Program-made: the position numbers and the translations under genes
Notes under the pieces: model-generated
Told to the model about the DNA's origin: nothing
Seen by the model: the letters and a program-made list of their open reading frames with translations, nothing else
The model's database searches: none
Assembly: GCA_016234485.1 (NCBI GenBank)
Contig: JACRBL010000034.1
Coordinates: 1 to 64,000, forward strand
Origin: Chloroflexota bacterium
GTDB lineage: Bacteria > Chloroflexota > Anaerolineae > Anaerolineales > Villigracilaceae
Length of the DNA stretch: 64,000 bases
Direction: 5' to 3'
Part shown: positions 11,041 to 20,514 of the stretch, piece by piece
Layout: every line of letters starts with the position of its first letter
Position numbering within the stretch: the stretch's first letter is position 1

Positions 11041-11583
11041 TTATTGAGCGACTCTGACCAGCGCAGGCCGTATCACCCGCTCCCCAATCACATACCCATT
11101 CCTCACCACCGCGATGACGTGTTCGCTGGGAACGTCGCTGTTCGGTTCGTGCGAGATGGCTTCGTGGAAATTTGGGTCGAAGGGTTCTCCCTCCGCTTCG
11201 ATGCGCTTCACGCCTTCCGACTCCAGCACGGACTGGAACTTGCGCGCGATCAATTCGACGCCGCCCGCCCACGCATCGTCCACGGGACGGTTTTGCAGGG
11301 CGCGTTCCAGATCGTCCAGCACGGGCAACACCTTTTGGAGGATGTCGCCTTTCATGTTGGCGCGCGAGGTTTCCTGATCGCGCATGATGCGATTCTTGTA
11401 GTTGACAAATTCCGCGCGCTCGCGTTGCAGGTCGGAACGATGCTCCGCGGCTTGGGCTTCGGCCTCTTCGAGTCGCTTCATCAGCGCGTTGACATCAACC
11501 TGGGGTTGTTCCGTCGCTTCGATGGGAGCCTCGGTCACTTGCTCTTCTTTGGGTTCGTGTTGTTTGTGTTTTTTGTCGGTCAT
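11041..11583 (-). CDS. grpE: nucleotide exchange factor GrpE
   Basis: 180 residues. It has a charged N-terminus, a long coiled coil (VNALMKRLEEAEAQAAEHRS), the conserved LPVLDDLERAL motif and the C-terminal beta domain with FDPNFHEAISHEPN and GYVIGERVIRPALVRVA. It is the ADP-release factor for DnaK, second gene of the hrcA operon. The stop codon directly abuts the repeat upstream of dnaK. Confidence 0.97.
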   Translation of the reverse strand: MTDKKHKQHEPKEEQVTEAPIEATEQPQVDVNALMKRLEEAEAQAAEHRSDLQRERAEFVNYKNRIMRDQETSRANMKGDILQKVLPVLDDLERALQNRPVDDAWAGGVELIARKFQSVLESEGVKRIEAEGEPFDPNFHEAISHEPNSDVPSEHVIAVVRNGYVIGERVIRPALVRVAQ

Positions 11584-11585
11584 AG

Positions 11586-11672
11586 AAATTCCGATATTCG
11601 GGATTCGTTATTCGATATTCGGAAAACGACTCTCAACTATCGAGTATCGTCTATCGAGTATCGAATATCGTT
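11586..11672. repeat. short-word inverted repeat, GATATTCG/CGAATATC type
   Basis: Fills the hrcA-grpE gap. ATTCCGATATTCGGGATTCG words are on one side and TATCGAGTATCGAATATCG words on the other. Same word family as 2714-2794 and the uvrA insert. Confidence 0.8.
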
Positions 11673-11673
11673 C

Positions 11674-12714
11674 TTATTCTTCTCCAGCAATATTTTCTGT
11701 CACCAGATCGGATAGCAACCCCGCCACAAATCTCACGGTGGGGATGGTGCGCGCGTAAGACATTCTCATCGGGCCGAGGACGCCGAGCATACCCGTTGCC
11801 AATCCAGGCACGCCGTAGCGGGCCAGGACCATCGAGCATTGGCGTAACTCTTCCCAGCCGCCTTCGCCGCCGATGAGCACTTGCAGTCCACCCACGGTGG
11901 AGCCGGTGGAGGCGCTCGCCAGCAGGTCTTGCAAAGCGCTGGGTTCATCGAAGAGTTTCAGCGCGCGGCGGGCCTCATCTGACTCGGCGAATTCGGGTTC
12001 GGCGAGAAGATTGGTTTGGCCGTCGGTGTAGATCTGTCCGCTGACGTGGGCTTCGTTGCGGCGCAGGTCGGCGATGATGAGGGTCAGGATGTCTTGCTCG
12101 AGCGCGTCAGAGCGGGCCGGAAGGGCCGAGACTTCGTCCACGGTGCGACCCGCCAAAACGGGGGAAAGACGCGAGGCGGTCTGGCTGAGGCGTTCCTGCG
12201 TCACCGGTTCGGCTAACGTCAGGATTTGTTGGCTGACTTCGCCGCCCGCCATCACCATCACCATGAGGACTTGTCGGCCTTGCGTCGAGATCAATTCCAC
12301 GTGTTTGAAGCGCGCCCGTTCGGGATGCGGCGCGGTGACGAGCGACACGCCCTGCGATTGATGCGCCAGCACGGAGGCGGCGAGGGTCATCCACTGCTCC
12401 ACTTCGGCGCGGGACTGGTAGAACTGGTGTGAGATGGTTTGCTGGACAGCGTCGGGCAGTTGAGCGTTCGGCATCATCTGGGCGACGAAGACGCGGTAGC
12501 CATCCTCGCTGGGGACACGGCCCGCCGAAGTGTGCGGCTGGCGCAGGTAGCCCATCTCGGTCAGCGCGGCCATCTCGTTGCGGATGGTGGCCGGGCTGAG
12601 GTCGAGGCGATAGCGCTCCACCAGCCGCTTCGAGCCGACGGGTTGGGCGGTCTCGATATAGTCGCGGATAATAAGGAGGAGCAGGGTCTGCTGACGGTCG
12701 GAGAGGTTGGACAT
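11674..12714 (-). CDS. hrcA: heat-inducible transcription repressor HrcA
   Basis: 346 residues. The N-terminal winged helix contains LLLIIRDYIETAQPVGSKRL and LSPATIRNEMAALTEMGYLR. The C-terminal dimerisation domain contains QVLIGGEGGWEELRQCSMVL. It represses by binding CIRCE and depends on chaperone activity for folding. It heads hrcA-grpE-dnaK-dnaJ-nudix-prmA and is itself behind a CIRCE (12724-12750), giving autoregulation. Confidence 0.97.
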   Translation of the reverse strand: MSNLSDRQQTLLLLIIRDYIETAQPVGSKRLVERYRLDLSPATIRNEMAALTEMGYLRQPHTSAGRVPSEDGYRVFVAQMMPNAQLPDAVQQTISHQFYQSRAEVEQWMTLAASVLAHQSQGVSLVTAPHPERARFKHVELISTQGRQVLMVMVMAGGEVSQQILTLAEPVTQERLSQTASRLSPVLAGRTVDEVSALPARSDALEQDILTLIIADLRRNEAHVSGQIYTDGQTNLLAEPEFAESDEARRALKLFDEPSALQDLLASASTGSTVGGLQVLIGGEGGWEELRQCSMVLARYGVPGLATGMLGVLGPMRMSYARTIPTVRFVAGLLSDLVTENIAGEE

Positions 12715-12723
12715 TTTAGTTTG

Positions 12724-12750
12724 TTAGCGCTCGAAGGACGAGAGCGCCAA
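12724..12750 (-). promoter_or_regulatory. CIRCE operator for HrcA
   Basis: TTAGCGCTC, nine bases, GAGCGCCAA. This is the CIRCE form (consensus TTAGCACTC-N9-GAGTGCTAA) with the exact 9-base spacer and two to three changes. It lies just upstream of the hrcA start and just downstream of the promoter at 12764-12792, where a bound repressor would block initiation. Confidence 0.9.
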
Positions 12751-12763
12751 TCGAGCGGGGGCA

Positions 12764-12792
12764 ATGATAACAGTGGGGTAAATGCTCGTCAA
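12764..12792 (-). promoter_or_regulatory. promoter of the hrcA operon
   Basis: On the minus strand: -35 TTGACG (12787-12792), 17-base spacer, -10 TATCAT (12764-12769). The predicted start (about 12757) is 7 bases before CIRCE. Confidence 0.8.
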
Positions 12793-12811
12793 TAAGAGGA
12801 GCGTAAGATTT

Positions 12812-12851
12812 AAAAAACTGACAGACGCCTGCGAGGCGTCTGTCAGTTTTG
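12812..12851 (-). terminator. intrinsic terminator after the kinase gene
   Basis: Stem AAAACTGACAGACGCC/GGCGTCTGTCAGTTTT with a 4-5 base loop, bounded by A and T runs. It separates the kinase gene from the hrcA promoter. Confidence 0.85.
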
Positions 12852-12869
12852 TGGACGGAAAGTTGATTA

Positions 12870-15038
12870 TTACTGGCCGGGTCGCCAGGTGGGGTCGAAG
12901 TCTGTGCCGGGGGCGAGGGTGATGCGGGTGAGGGTGGCGCCATCTATCTGCATAATGAAAATGTCGCGGTTGTCTTTTTCAGAAATACTTTCAAACACCA
13001 GCCAGAGGCCATCGGGCGAGAATTCCACGTTTTCGATGGGCGTGGGGCCAATATTGAGTCGGGAGCCATCGTCAATTTCGCGGCTCTCCATATTGAACTC
13101 CATCAGCCAGTAATCGGAAGGGCCAATGGCGCGCTGGATGAACAGGATTCGTTTTCCGTCGCGCGCCCAGGTGGGTTGGATATCGAAGAAGCCGCCGCCG
13201 CTGTAAACTACCTGCACCTGTCCCTTGCCTGTATCAGTCATGGACCAGATTTCATACACGTTGAATTTCTGCACAACGTAAACGATCTGGTTGTTGAAGG
13301 GCGACCAGGCGGGCTGGCGAGACTCCATGAAATTGCCTGTGGATTCCACCAACAGCGTGACGGTTTGGGTCTCGAACTCATACGCGTAGATGGACGGGCG
13401 TCCCGCGCGCCACGAAGCGAAGGCTATGCGTTTGCCATCGGGCGACCAGGCCGGGTCAAAGTCTCCGCTGGGTTCTTCAAAGAGAGGTTCGAGGCCCGAT
13501 CCATCGGCGTTGATGATGTAAAGCGTGGACGTTTCAAACTTGGCCGCGCGGCTTTCGCAAGGGGCCGTGAAGATCAGGCGCATCCCATCCGGGGACCAGG
13601 CGGGCTGGCAGGCCCCATTGGGCATGTTCGTCAGGACGGTTTGTTCGCTACCATTGTCGTTGGACAGGTAGATTTGCGGAATGCCCGTGCGATCGGAGAC
13701 GAAGGCAAATTGTCCGAAGCCGCCTCCCACTTTGGTGGCCGCGGGCATGGGCGAATTTTCAGGGAGAGCCGTGGCCGTCTGCGTCGGCGTGGAGGTTGGC
13801 GCTTTGGTGGGCGTTTTTGTGGGCGCGGCCGATGACTGGGTCGCGGGTTCGTCCGTTGCCTCAGGCGTGGCGGTCGGCGCATCGGTGGGAGAGGGCGCGA
13901 TGTCCGTCAACTGGGTGACGGGGATCGGGCGGAAGAGGCCCATCCACTCGTTCATCTGTTCGCGCGCGCCGGGCATGTAGTTCCAGGTGAGATAACCGGC
14001 GAGAATGAGCAGGGAGAGTAAAAGTAGGCGAAGCAGGCATCCGCCGCCATTATTCTTGCGTCGTTTCTTCGGAGGAGTAAAGGGTTTATCGTCGCCGTTA
14101 TTTTCCGGGGGATAAGGAGGGCCGCCGTTACCGCCAGCAGGCTTCGATTTGGGTTTCTCCGCGGCGGGCGGGGTCTCCGATTCGGGCGGCGGTGGCGCGA
14201 CGATGTAATTGCCGGTCAATTGCTGGGTCTTGGATTTGGAAGACAGCAACGCACGCTGAAATTCATCGGCCATTTGGTAACGCTCGGCCGGGTCAATGGA
14301 CATGGCCTTTTCGATCACCGCGGCCAAACGCTTGGAGACTTTGGAATTGCGTTTGCGCAACGGCGTCAACTGGGCGTTGTCCATGGCGCGAGCCAGCCCG
14401 TCTTCGGGGATGATTCCGCTCAACGAGGCGTAGAGCGTGGCGCCCAGCGAGTAGATGTCGGTGCGGGGATCAGTGCGGGCCGTGCCGTATTGTTCCGGAG
14501 GCGAGTAACCGGGCGTCATGGCGCGCGCGCCGGTGGTGGTGGCCTGCGAGCCTTGCACAACTTTCGCGAGTCCAAAGTCCACCAGGAAGATGTGGCCGTC
14601 GGGCGTGATCTTCACGTTGCCGGGTTTTAGGTCGCGGTGCAGGATGGGAGGCTTGCGCGTGTGCAGGTAGCCGAGCGCGTCGCACATGGCCGCGCCAATG
14701 GAAACCGCTTCATCTTCGTTGATGTTGCCCACGCGTTCCATGCGCTGGCGCAGATCTTCGCCTTCGATGTAATCCATCACCAGGTACTGTCCCTGATCGC
14801 CGACCACAAAATGATCGGAGACGCGCGGCAGGTTGGGATGCCGCAGGTTGGCGAGGATCACGGCCTCGAGTCGGAATTGACGCGAGTATTCGTCGGTGGT
14901 GAAGAGATTCTCTTTAAGCGCAACGTCCACGCCGAGGTTTTCATCCACGGCGCGATAAACAGATCCCATGCCGCCCTGGCCGAGGATCTCTACGATTCGA
15001 TAGCGTTTGTGTAACAGTGTGCCGCGTTCAAGTGTCAT
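12870..15038 (-). CDS. membrane Ser/Thr protein kinase with TolB-like beta-propeller sensor
   Basis: 722 residues. The PknB-type kinase domain (about 12-270) has the glycine loop GQGGMGSVY (20-28), Lys42, catalytic HRDLKPGN (134-141) and DFG (154-156). A Pro-rich linker leads to one membrane segment (about 334-354), a Thr/Pro linker, then extracytoplasmic PD40/TolB-type repeats (AWSPDGMRL, AWSPDGKRIAF, TWARDGKRILF, FSPDGLWLVF). The propeller probably senses an outside signal and the kinase phosphorylates cytoplasmic targets. A -10 TATAAT (complement at 15063-15068) lies 24 bases before the ATG. It stands alone between two terminator or spacer regions. Confidence 0.92.
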   Translation of the reverse strand: MTLERGTLLHKRYRIVEILGQGGMGSVYRAVDENLGVDVALKENLFTTDEYSRQFRLEAVILANLRHPNLPRVSDHFVVGDQGQYLVMDYIEGEDLRQRMERVGNINEDEAVSIGAAMCDALGYLHTRKPPILHRDLKPGNVKITPDGHIFLVDFGLAKVVQGSQATTTGARAMTPGYSPPEQYGTARTDPRTDIYSLGATLYASLSGIIPEDGLARAMDNAQLTPLRKRNSKVSKRLAAVIEKAMSIDPAERYQMADEFQRALLSSKSKTQQLTGNYIVAPPPPESETPPAAEKPKSKPAGGNGGPPYPPENNGDDKPFTPPKKRRKNNGGGCLLRLLLLSLLILAGYLTWNYMPGAREQMNEWMGLFRPIPVTQLTDIAPSPTDAPTATPEATDEPATQSSAAPTKTPTKAPTSTPTQTATALPENSPMPAATKVGGGFGQFAFVSDRTGIPQIYLSNDNGSEQTVLTNMPNGACQPAWSPDGMRLIFTAPCESRAAKFETSTLYIINADGSGLEPLFEEPSGDFDPAWSPDGKRIAFASWRAGRPSIYAYEFETQTVTLLVESTGNFMESRQPAWSPFNNQIVYVVQKFNVYEIWSMTDTGKGQVQVVYSGGGFFDIQPTWARDGKRILFIQRAIGPSDYWLMEFNMESREIDDGSRLNIGPTPIENVEFSPDGLWLVFESISEKDNRDIFIMQIDGATLTRITLAPGTDFDPTWRPGQ

Positions 15039-15101
15039 GTGAAATGTGCCCTAGGTGTGGCGATTATATCAGAGCAGACCAGCGCCCATTGGGGCAGTTA
15101 A

Positions 15102-16058
15102 TTACAGTTTCGTTTTGGAAAAAACCCACGGCGCGCCCGCAGACACCCACACGCCCACCAACGCGTAGCGGATATAACGGAAGACCAGCGCGACCAGGTC
15201 CTCGCCATCGGGGAAAACGGCTTTCAAGCCAACATAGAAAACGGCGACGCCGATCAGGCCGACGAAGTAACGCAAGGCCCGCTTCCACGCGGGACCTGTG
15301 ACCTGATACCCGCCTCGAGGCGCGAGCCAGGCCACCCCGGCCAGCAAGCCAAACAACGTGCCCATGGCAGTGACGATGCCTTCCATTGAAAGCGGATTCG
15401 GCTCCTCGCCGCCGTTGCGCGTGGCGTTGGCGATCCATTCCGCGGGGACAACAAAATCGCGCGAGAGGAAAACGATCAACGCCGCGAGCGCGATCATCGC
15501 CAGCGAAAAGACGAAGGCCAGCGTAATTTGATTCGCGAGAGACAATTTCTTCAGGCGCGCCGCGATGGGATCCCAGTATTTAAGGAAGGCCCAAAGCGTG
15601 ACGCCGCCCAAAAACCAGCCGAGCAAAACATCATGCAAAAAGTGGACGCCGAGGTACAGACGCGAAAGCCCGATCAGGAAAATGACGATCGAAGCCGCGA
15701 CCCAGCCCCAGGTCCGCTTGAGAGCGTCAGCAGCGACGCCCCACACGCCCGCCGCGATCTGCGCGTGTCCCGAGGGGACGCCGAAACTCGTCTCCGAGGC
15801 CATGCCGACTACCTGATCGCTCACCCAGTAGGGACGTGGTCCGTGCATGGACATTTTAAAGAGCGTGTTGAAGCCGTTGCTCAACAAAAGCATCACGCCG
15901 ATCCGCAAGCCGAGCGCGGAGTCAACGCACCAATAGACCAGCGGCAGGGCGATGAGGAAAAAATCTTCCGAGCCGAGGAACGAGAAAAATTTCATCGGGC
16001 CAGCCAGCCAGCCGCCCAACGCTTGCAACGCAAGGTTGACAGAGATCAATGCATCCAT
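15102..16058 (-). CDS. PAP2-family membrane phosphatase
   Basis: 318 residues with several membrane segments. The three PAP2 motifs are present: KMSMHGPRP, PSGHA and SRLYLGVHFLHDVLLG. Family members dephosphorylate lipid phosphates such as undecaprenyl or phosphatidyl phosphates on the outer face. The C-terminal half holds further membrane helices beyond the usual PAP2 core. The ATG at 16058 has an AAAAGGAGCG ribosome site. It is divergent from the transglutaminase gene at 16113. Confidence 0.9.
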   Translation of the reverse strand: MDALISVNLALQALGGWLAGPMKFFSFLGSEDFFLIALPLVYWCVDSALGLRIGVMLLLSNGFNTLFKMSMHGPRPYWVSDQVVGMASETSFGVPSGHAQIAAGVWGVAADALKRTWGWVAASIVIFLIGLSRLYLGVHFLHDVLLGWFLGGVTLWAFLKYWDPIAARLKKLSLANQITLAFVFSLAMIALAALIVFLSRDFVVPAEWIANATRNGGEEPNPLSMEGIVTAMGTLFGLLAGVAWLAPRGGYQVTGPAWKRALRYFVGLIGVAVFYVGLKAVFPDGEDLVALVFRYIRYALVGVWVSAGAPWVFSKTKL

Positions 16059-16112
16059 GAAACGCTCCTTTTGGAATTGACGTGAAAGGTTCTTCCATTG
16101 TACACTCAGCAA

Positions 16113-18452
16113 ATGGAAAAGTCACCCTCGCGCTGGTGGGACCCGCTCTCCGCCGCCTTGTTCGTTTTCGCCACGCTCCTTTCCGCCTGGAGACTCTCCT
16201 CCACCGATTGGACAGAGAATCTCAGTTACGTTACCAGCCTGGCAGTGACGGGCGCGATCGTCGGTCTGACGCTGGGCGCGAGCAAATTTGAAAAACGCGG
16301 CGTGCGCTGGCTGGCTTTGGCATACACGCTCGTCTTCATCCCGCGGCAATTATTGGGATATTACGAAGACGAAATTTATTTGGGGGAAAGGCTCGCCAGC
16401 GTGGGTGGTCGTTTGCTTTTTTCCATCAGCGAGTTTACGGTCAACCGCCCCGTCAAAGACCCGATGTTCTTCATCTTTCTCATCGGCGCCTTGTATTGGC
16501 TGATCGCGCTCAGTTCGGGGTATCAACTATCGCGGCGCAACAATTCGCTGGCTGTCATCCTACCCTTCGGGTTGGCGATGCTGGTCATTCAACATTTCGA
16601 CCCAGGGGGACGCGCCTGGCTGATCTCGCTTTATCTCATCGTCGCGTTGACGTTGCTCGCGCGCGGCAAATACCTGCGCGACCGCATCAGTTGGGACGAA
16701 CGCGGCGTCCACGTCGCGCCGGAAACGGGTCCAGACCTGACCGTGGGCGCGCTCATCGGCGCGGCCGTCCTCATCCTGCTGGCATGGAATCTGCCGCTCG
16801 ATCTCAGCCGCGTCCCCGCGCTCGAGGAAAAATGGCGCGAATTCTCGCGTCCGTGGCGCGGCGCTCGCGACCGCATCGGCCGCGCCTTCGACGCGCTCGA
16901 AGGCGAAAACGCGGGCGTCCCCGCCGAATATTTCAACAGTTCCCTCTCGCTCGGCAACTCTGCCGCGCAAGGAAGCGACCTGGTGATGATCGCCAGCGTT
17001 CCGCCCGAAGCGTTGGAACTGCCGCGCATCTATTGGCGGGCGCGCGTCTACGATCAATATGCCAACGGCGCGTGGAGCGAAACGCAATTCACCAAAAACA
17101 GATTCACGCCCGAAGTGGACGAATTCCCCATCCCCGATCGCGACCAACGCCTCGCGTACGAATTCACCCTGCGCTCTTACACGCAAGGGCAGGCCATTCT
17201 CTCCCTCCCCGCGCAACCGCTCTGGGTCAGCCGCCCCGTGGACGTGACCCTCGTCAACATCGCCGAAGGAGAAACCGACATCCTCGCCATCGAGACCTTC
17301 CCCTTCCTCGAACCGGGCGAGGCCTACCGCGTCCGCTCGGCCATGATTAATCCATCCATAGAAGAATTGATGGCCGCCGGCGAAGAGTATCCCGAATGGG
17401 CGACGGCGCGCTACCTGCAACTGCCTGAAAATTTTTCCGACCGCATCCAGGGCTTCGCCTCGCAAGTGACCTTCGGCCTCGAAACGCCCTACGAAAAAGC
17501 GCAAGCCATCACCACCGTGTTGCGCGCGCAAATCGAATACCAGCCCAGCATCACGCCCGCGCCTGAAGGAACCGACCCACTCGAATGGTTCCTCTTTGAA
17601 ATTCAACAGGGCTATTGCAACTACTACGCCACCGCCGAAGTCCTCATGCTGCGCTCGGTCGGAGTCCCCGCGCGCATGGTCGTGGGATACGCGCAGGGCG
17701 ACATTGTGGAAGGCGCGCAACGCCCGGGCGAACTCGAAGGCGGCGTGCAGGAATACAGCGTCACCCGCAAACACACCCACGCCTGGCCCGAAGTCTACTT
17801 CCCAGGAATCGGATGGGTGGAATTTGAGCCGACTGTCAACCAGGACCCCATCGCCCGACCCGAAACGCATCAAACCGACGATGAGCCGGCCGCGCCCCCT
17901 TCGGCCGTTCCCACGCCCGGGCCGAATCTCCCCAACATCCCGCTCGAGGAACGTCCCGATCAGCGAGCCTCCGGCGCAACCCAAACGCAGTGGCTGACAT
18001 GGCTCATGTGGATGGGCATCCTCGCGCTCGCCGCGGCTGGCTTCCACTTCCTTAATCAACGCTTCGCGCTGACCACCCGCGCCGCCCAATACGTCCTCGC
18101 CGTCTCCGATAAACGCGGCGAAGGCCGAACCACGTGGATTCGCAGCGCGGCCCTGTACGCGCTGGCGAGTCCGTTCGAACGCGCCTTCCATCCCGTCAAC
18201 CAAACCCTGCGGAGGTTGGGACACGTCCCTGCCGCGCACCTCACGCCGTCCGAGCGCGCCGACTCCCTTTCCGCGTTATTGCCCCAAGCCGCGGCAGAAA
18301 TCGAAACCCTGCTCAAAGAATATGAAAGCGCCCAATACTCCTCCCGCGGCGGCGATCTCAACCAGGCGCGGCGCGCCAGCCGACGCGTGTCCTGGCTCGG
18401 ATGGCGGGCCGCCATTTCGGCAAAATGGGAACAATTCCGCGAGCGCTGGTGA
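16113..18452 (+). CDS. transglutaminase-like membrane protein (TgpA type)
   Basis: 779 residues. About six N-terminal membrane helices precede an extracytoplasmic part with the transglutaminase-like cysteine protease core: Cys in QQGYCNYYATAEVL (about 501), His in HTHAWPEVYFPG (about 556) and an acidic residue in WVEFEPT. Then come a Pro-rich linker, one more helix (WLTWLMWMGILALAAAGF) and a cytoplasmic tail. The layout matches DUF3488/TgpA proteins, whose substrates are poorly known. A TACACT -10-like element ends 6 bases before the ATG, so the mRNA may be leaderless. Confidence 0.88.
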   Translation: MEKSPSRWWDPLSAALFVFATLLSAWRLSSTDWTENLSYVTSLAVTGAIVGLTLGASKFEKRGVRWLALAYTLVFIPRQLLGYYEDEIYLGERLASVGGRLLFSISEFTVNRPVKDPMFFIFLIGALYWLIALSSGYQLSRRNNSLAVILPFGLAMLVIQHFDPGGRAWLISLYLIVALTLLARGKYLRDRISWDERGVHVAPETGPDLTVGALIGAAVLILLAWNLPLDLSRVPALEEKWREFSRPWRGARDRIGRAFDALEGENAGVPAEYFNSSLSLGNSAAQGSDLVMIASVPPEALELPRIYWRARVYDQYANGAWSETQFTKNRFTPEVDEFPIPDRDQRLAYEFTLRSYTQGQAILSLPAQPLWVSRPVDVTLVNIAEGETDILAIETFPFLEPGEAYRVRSAMINPSIEELMAAGEEYPEWATARYLQLPENFSDRIQGFASQVTFGLETPYEKAQAITTVLRAQIEYQPSITPAPEGTDPLEWFLFEIQQGYCNYYATAEVLMLRSVGVPARMVVGYAQGDIVEGAQRPGELEGGVQEYSVTRKHTHAWPEVYFPGIGWVEFEPTVNQDPIARPETHQTDDEPAAPPSAVPTPGPNLPNIPLEERPDQRASGATQTQWLTWLMWMGILALAAAGFHFLNQRFALTTRAAQYVLAVSDKRGEGRTTWIRSAALYALASPFERAFHPVNQTLRRLGHVPAAHLTPSERADSLSALLPQAAAEIETLLKEYESAQYSSRGGDLNQARRASRRVSWLGWRAAISAKWEQFRERW

Positions 18453-18507
18453 TAAAATACTCCGAAATTAGAAATTGGGATTTCTTCTGGAATTTTAGGA
18501 ATTATTT

Positions 18508-20226
18508 ATGGAATTCGACAAAACCCGCCCTGCCGCCCTCGCCGAACAAATGACCGCCCTGCGCGTGTCCATCCAAAAAACGCGCCTGGCGCTCCAAGCC
18601 ACGCGCTACGAATTCCCAACCGGCGCGATTGAGGGACTCTCGCAAACCGAATCCGCGCTCGATCGCATCACCAAAGCCATCGGCGAAACCGAGACGCAAT
18701 TCCGTCACATGCTCGCGCTGACCGACATCGGTAAGGTGGTTAATTCCACGCTTGAAATTGACGAAGTGCTGCGCATCGTGATGGACAACATCGTGGGCCT
18801 CTCGCGCGCCGAGCGCGGCTTCCTCATGCTCAAAGATGAAAATGGCAACCTGGTTCCAAATGTGGCGCGCAACTGGGAAAAAGAATCGATCAACTCCACC
18901 GAGGCCGCCGTCAGCCGCACCGTCATCCAAAAAGTGGTCGAGACGGGCGAGGCCATCCTCACCACCAACGCGCAGGAAGATCCGCGCCTGAGCGGGCAGG
19001 AAAGCATCATCGCCTTCAACCTGCGCTCCATTTTGTGCGTCCCGCTCAAAGTCAAGAACGACCTGATCGGCGTCATCTACGCCGACAATCGCATCCGTTC
19101 GGGCATCTTCACCGAAACCGAGCGCGATCTTCTTTCCGCATTTGCGAATCAGGCCGCGGTCGCCATTGACAACGCGCGGCTGTTCTCCTCGCTCAAGAAA
19201 ACGCTGGCCGAAGTGACCGCGCTCAAGAACCTAATGGAAAACGTGTTCGCCTCCATCACCAGCGGCGTGATCACCACCGACGTGCAGGAACAGGTGACGC
19301 TCGCCAACCGCGCCGCCGAAAGCATCCTGGGCCGCGCCGCCGCCGACCTGCTCGGTCATAACCTGGACGAGGCGCTGGCCGCGGTTTCCGAGGGAATCCG
19401 CCCGCACATCGCCTCCGTCCGCCAGACCGACAGCGCGGTGATGGACCTGGAGTTTAGCCCCACCCTGCCCACGCGCGGCCACGTGGACTGGCGCTTCAAC
19501 CTGTCGCCGCTCAAGGATGAATCCAAGAAAACGCAGGGCATCGCCATCGTGCTGGATGACCTGACCGAGCGCAAACACCTCGAAGCGCAACGCAAATTGT
19601 TCGAGCGCATGGTCTCTCCGGCGGTCATCAATCAACTCGACCCGAACAAATTGCAACTGGGCGGCAAGCGCGCCGAAATCACCACCATCTTCGCGGATAT
19701 TCGCGGCTTCACCACTTTTAGCGAAAAACAATCCCCCGAAAAACTGGTGGCGATCCTTAATCGTTACCTGGCCGCGATGGCCGAGGCCGTGCTGGCGCAA
19801 GAGGGGACGATTGACAAATTCATGGGCGACGCCATCATGGCCTGGTTCAACGCTCCCATCCCCCAACCCGATCACACCCTGCGGGCAGTGAGGGCCGCGC
19901 TGGCGATCCGCGCCTCGGTGGAAAACCTCTACACCGAACTTCCGCCCGAAGCGCATCTCGCGTTCGGCGCGGGCATCCACACGGGCGAGGCCGTCCTCGG
20001 TCTGATCGGAACCGAGAAGCGGCTGGAATATACCGCCATCAGCGACAGCGTCAACACCGCCAAGCGCATCCAGGAAAATTCGGCCCGCAACCAGATCCTG
20101 CTCAGCCGCGACGCGTACGAGCGCGTGAAGGACCAAGTGAATGTCAACCCGGTCGTCCCCATGAGCGTGAAGGGAAAAACGCAACCGCTGGAAGTGTATG
20201 AGTTGGTTGGGTTGAAGCGACGATAA
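18508..20226 (+). CDS. GAF-PAS class III adenylate/guanylate cyclase
   Basis: 572 residues, no membrane segment. An N-terminal helical region is followed by GAF (about 65-205, LALTDIGKVVNSTLEIDEVL) and PAS (about 235-340). The class III cyclase domain has FADIRGFTTFSE (metal Asp near 396), TIDKFMGDAIMAWF (Lys plus second Asp) and LEYTAISDSVNTAKRI. Lys with Thr at the base-recognition positions favours ATP as substrate (inference). It ends with MSVKGKTQPLEVYELVGLKR, typical of the family. A terminator follows. Confidence 0.92.
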   Translation: MEFDKTRPAALAEQMTALRVSIQKTRLALQATRYEFPTGAIEGLSQTESALDRITKAIGETETQFRHMLALTDIGKVVNSTLEIDEVLRIVMDNIVGLSRAERGFLMLKDENGNLVPNVARNWEKESINSTEAAVSRTVIQKVVETGEAILTTNAQEDPRLSGQESIIAFNLRSILCVPLKVKNDLIGVIYADNRIRSGIFTETERDLLSAFANQAAVAIDNARLFSSLKKTLAEVTALKNLMENVFASITSGVITTDVQEQVTLANRAAESILGRAAADLLGHNLDEALAAVSEGIRPHIASVRQTDSAVMDLEFSPTLPTRGHVDWRFNLSPLKDESKKTQGIAIVLDDLTERKHLEAQRKLFERMVSPAVINQLDPNKLQLGGKRAEITTIFADIRGFTTFSEKQSPEKLVAILNRYLAAMAEAVLAQEGTIDKFMGDAIMAWFNAPIPQPDHTLRAVRAALAIRASVENLYTELPPEAHLAFGAGIHTGEAVLGLIGTEKRLEYTAISDSVNTAKRIQENSARNQILLSRDAYERVKDQVNVNPVVPMSVKGKTQPLEVYELVGLKRR

Positions 20227-20259
20227 CGGATTGGCAAATTTATGCCTCGCCGATTTCAC

Positions 20260-20300
20260 AAAGGCGATCCCCGATTCTTCAAAATCGAGGGATCGCCTTT
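20260..20300 (+). terminator. terminator-like hairpin after the cyclase gene
   Basis: A 12-bp stem AAAGGCGATCCC/GGGATCGCCTTT, with an inner CGATT/AATCG extension. The U-tract is short. The rest of the gap to 20514 is AT-rich, holds no gene I can support, and presumably carries the promoter of the next gene. Confidence 0.65.
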
Positions 20301-20514
20301 GATGTTACAAAACATTGGCAAAAGGTGGGTGGGAAGGAAGGGTGCATTTTGGCAATTGCAAAAATGCAAATCTTCTGCCATCTATCAAAAGTGAAAAGCA
20401 CAAAGAATAGAAAAACCAGTATATTGCCAATCAATCAACCAATTTTCAAGCTAAAAAGCCAATAGGCGCTTATAAATGGAACCTTTCACCAACAGAAATT
20501 AGAGGAATAAAGAT

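Noticed and set aside
12870-16058. Kinase and PAP2 phosphatase as one signalling operon
   Set aside because: A candidate -10 promoter element lies directly before the kinase, and no shared motif or coupling is seen; same strand alone is not enough.
16560-18239. 559-residue open frame antisense to the transglutaminase gene
   Set aside because: Its composition is a mirror of the GC-rich coding strand; the plus-strand protein has clear catalytic motifs and membrane helices.
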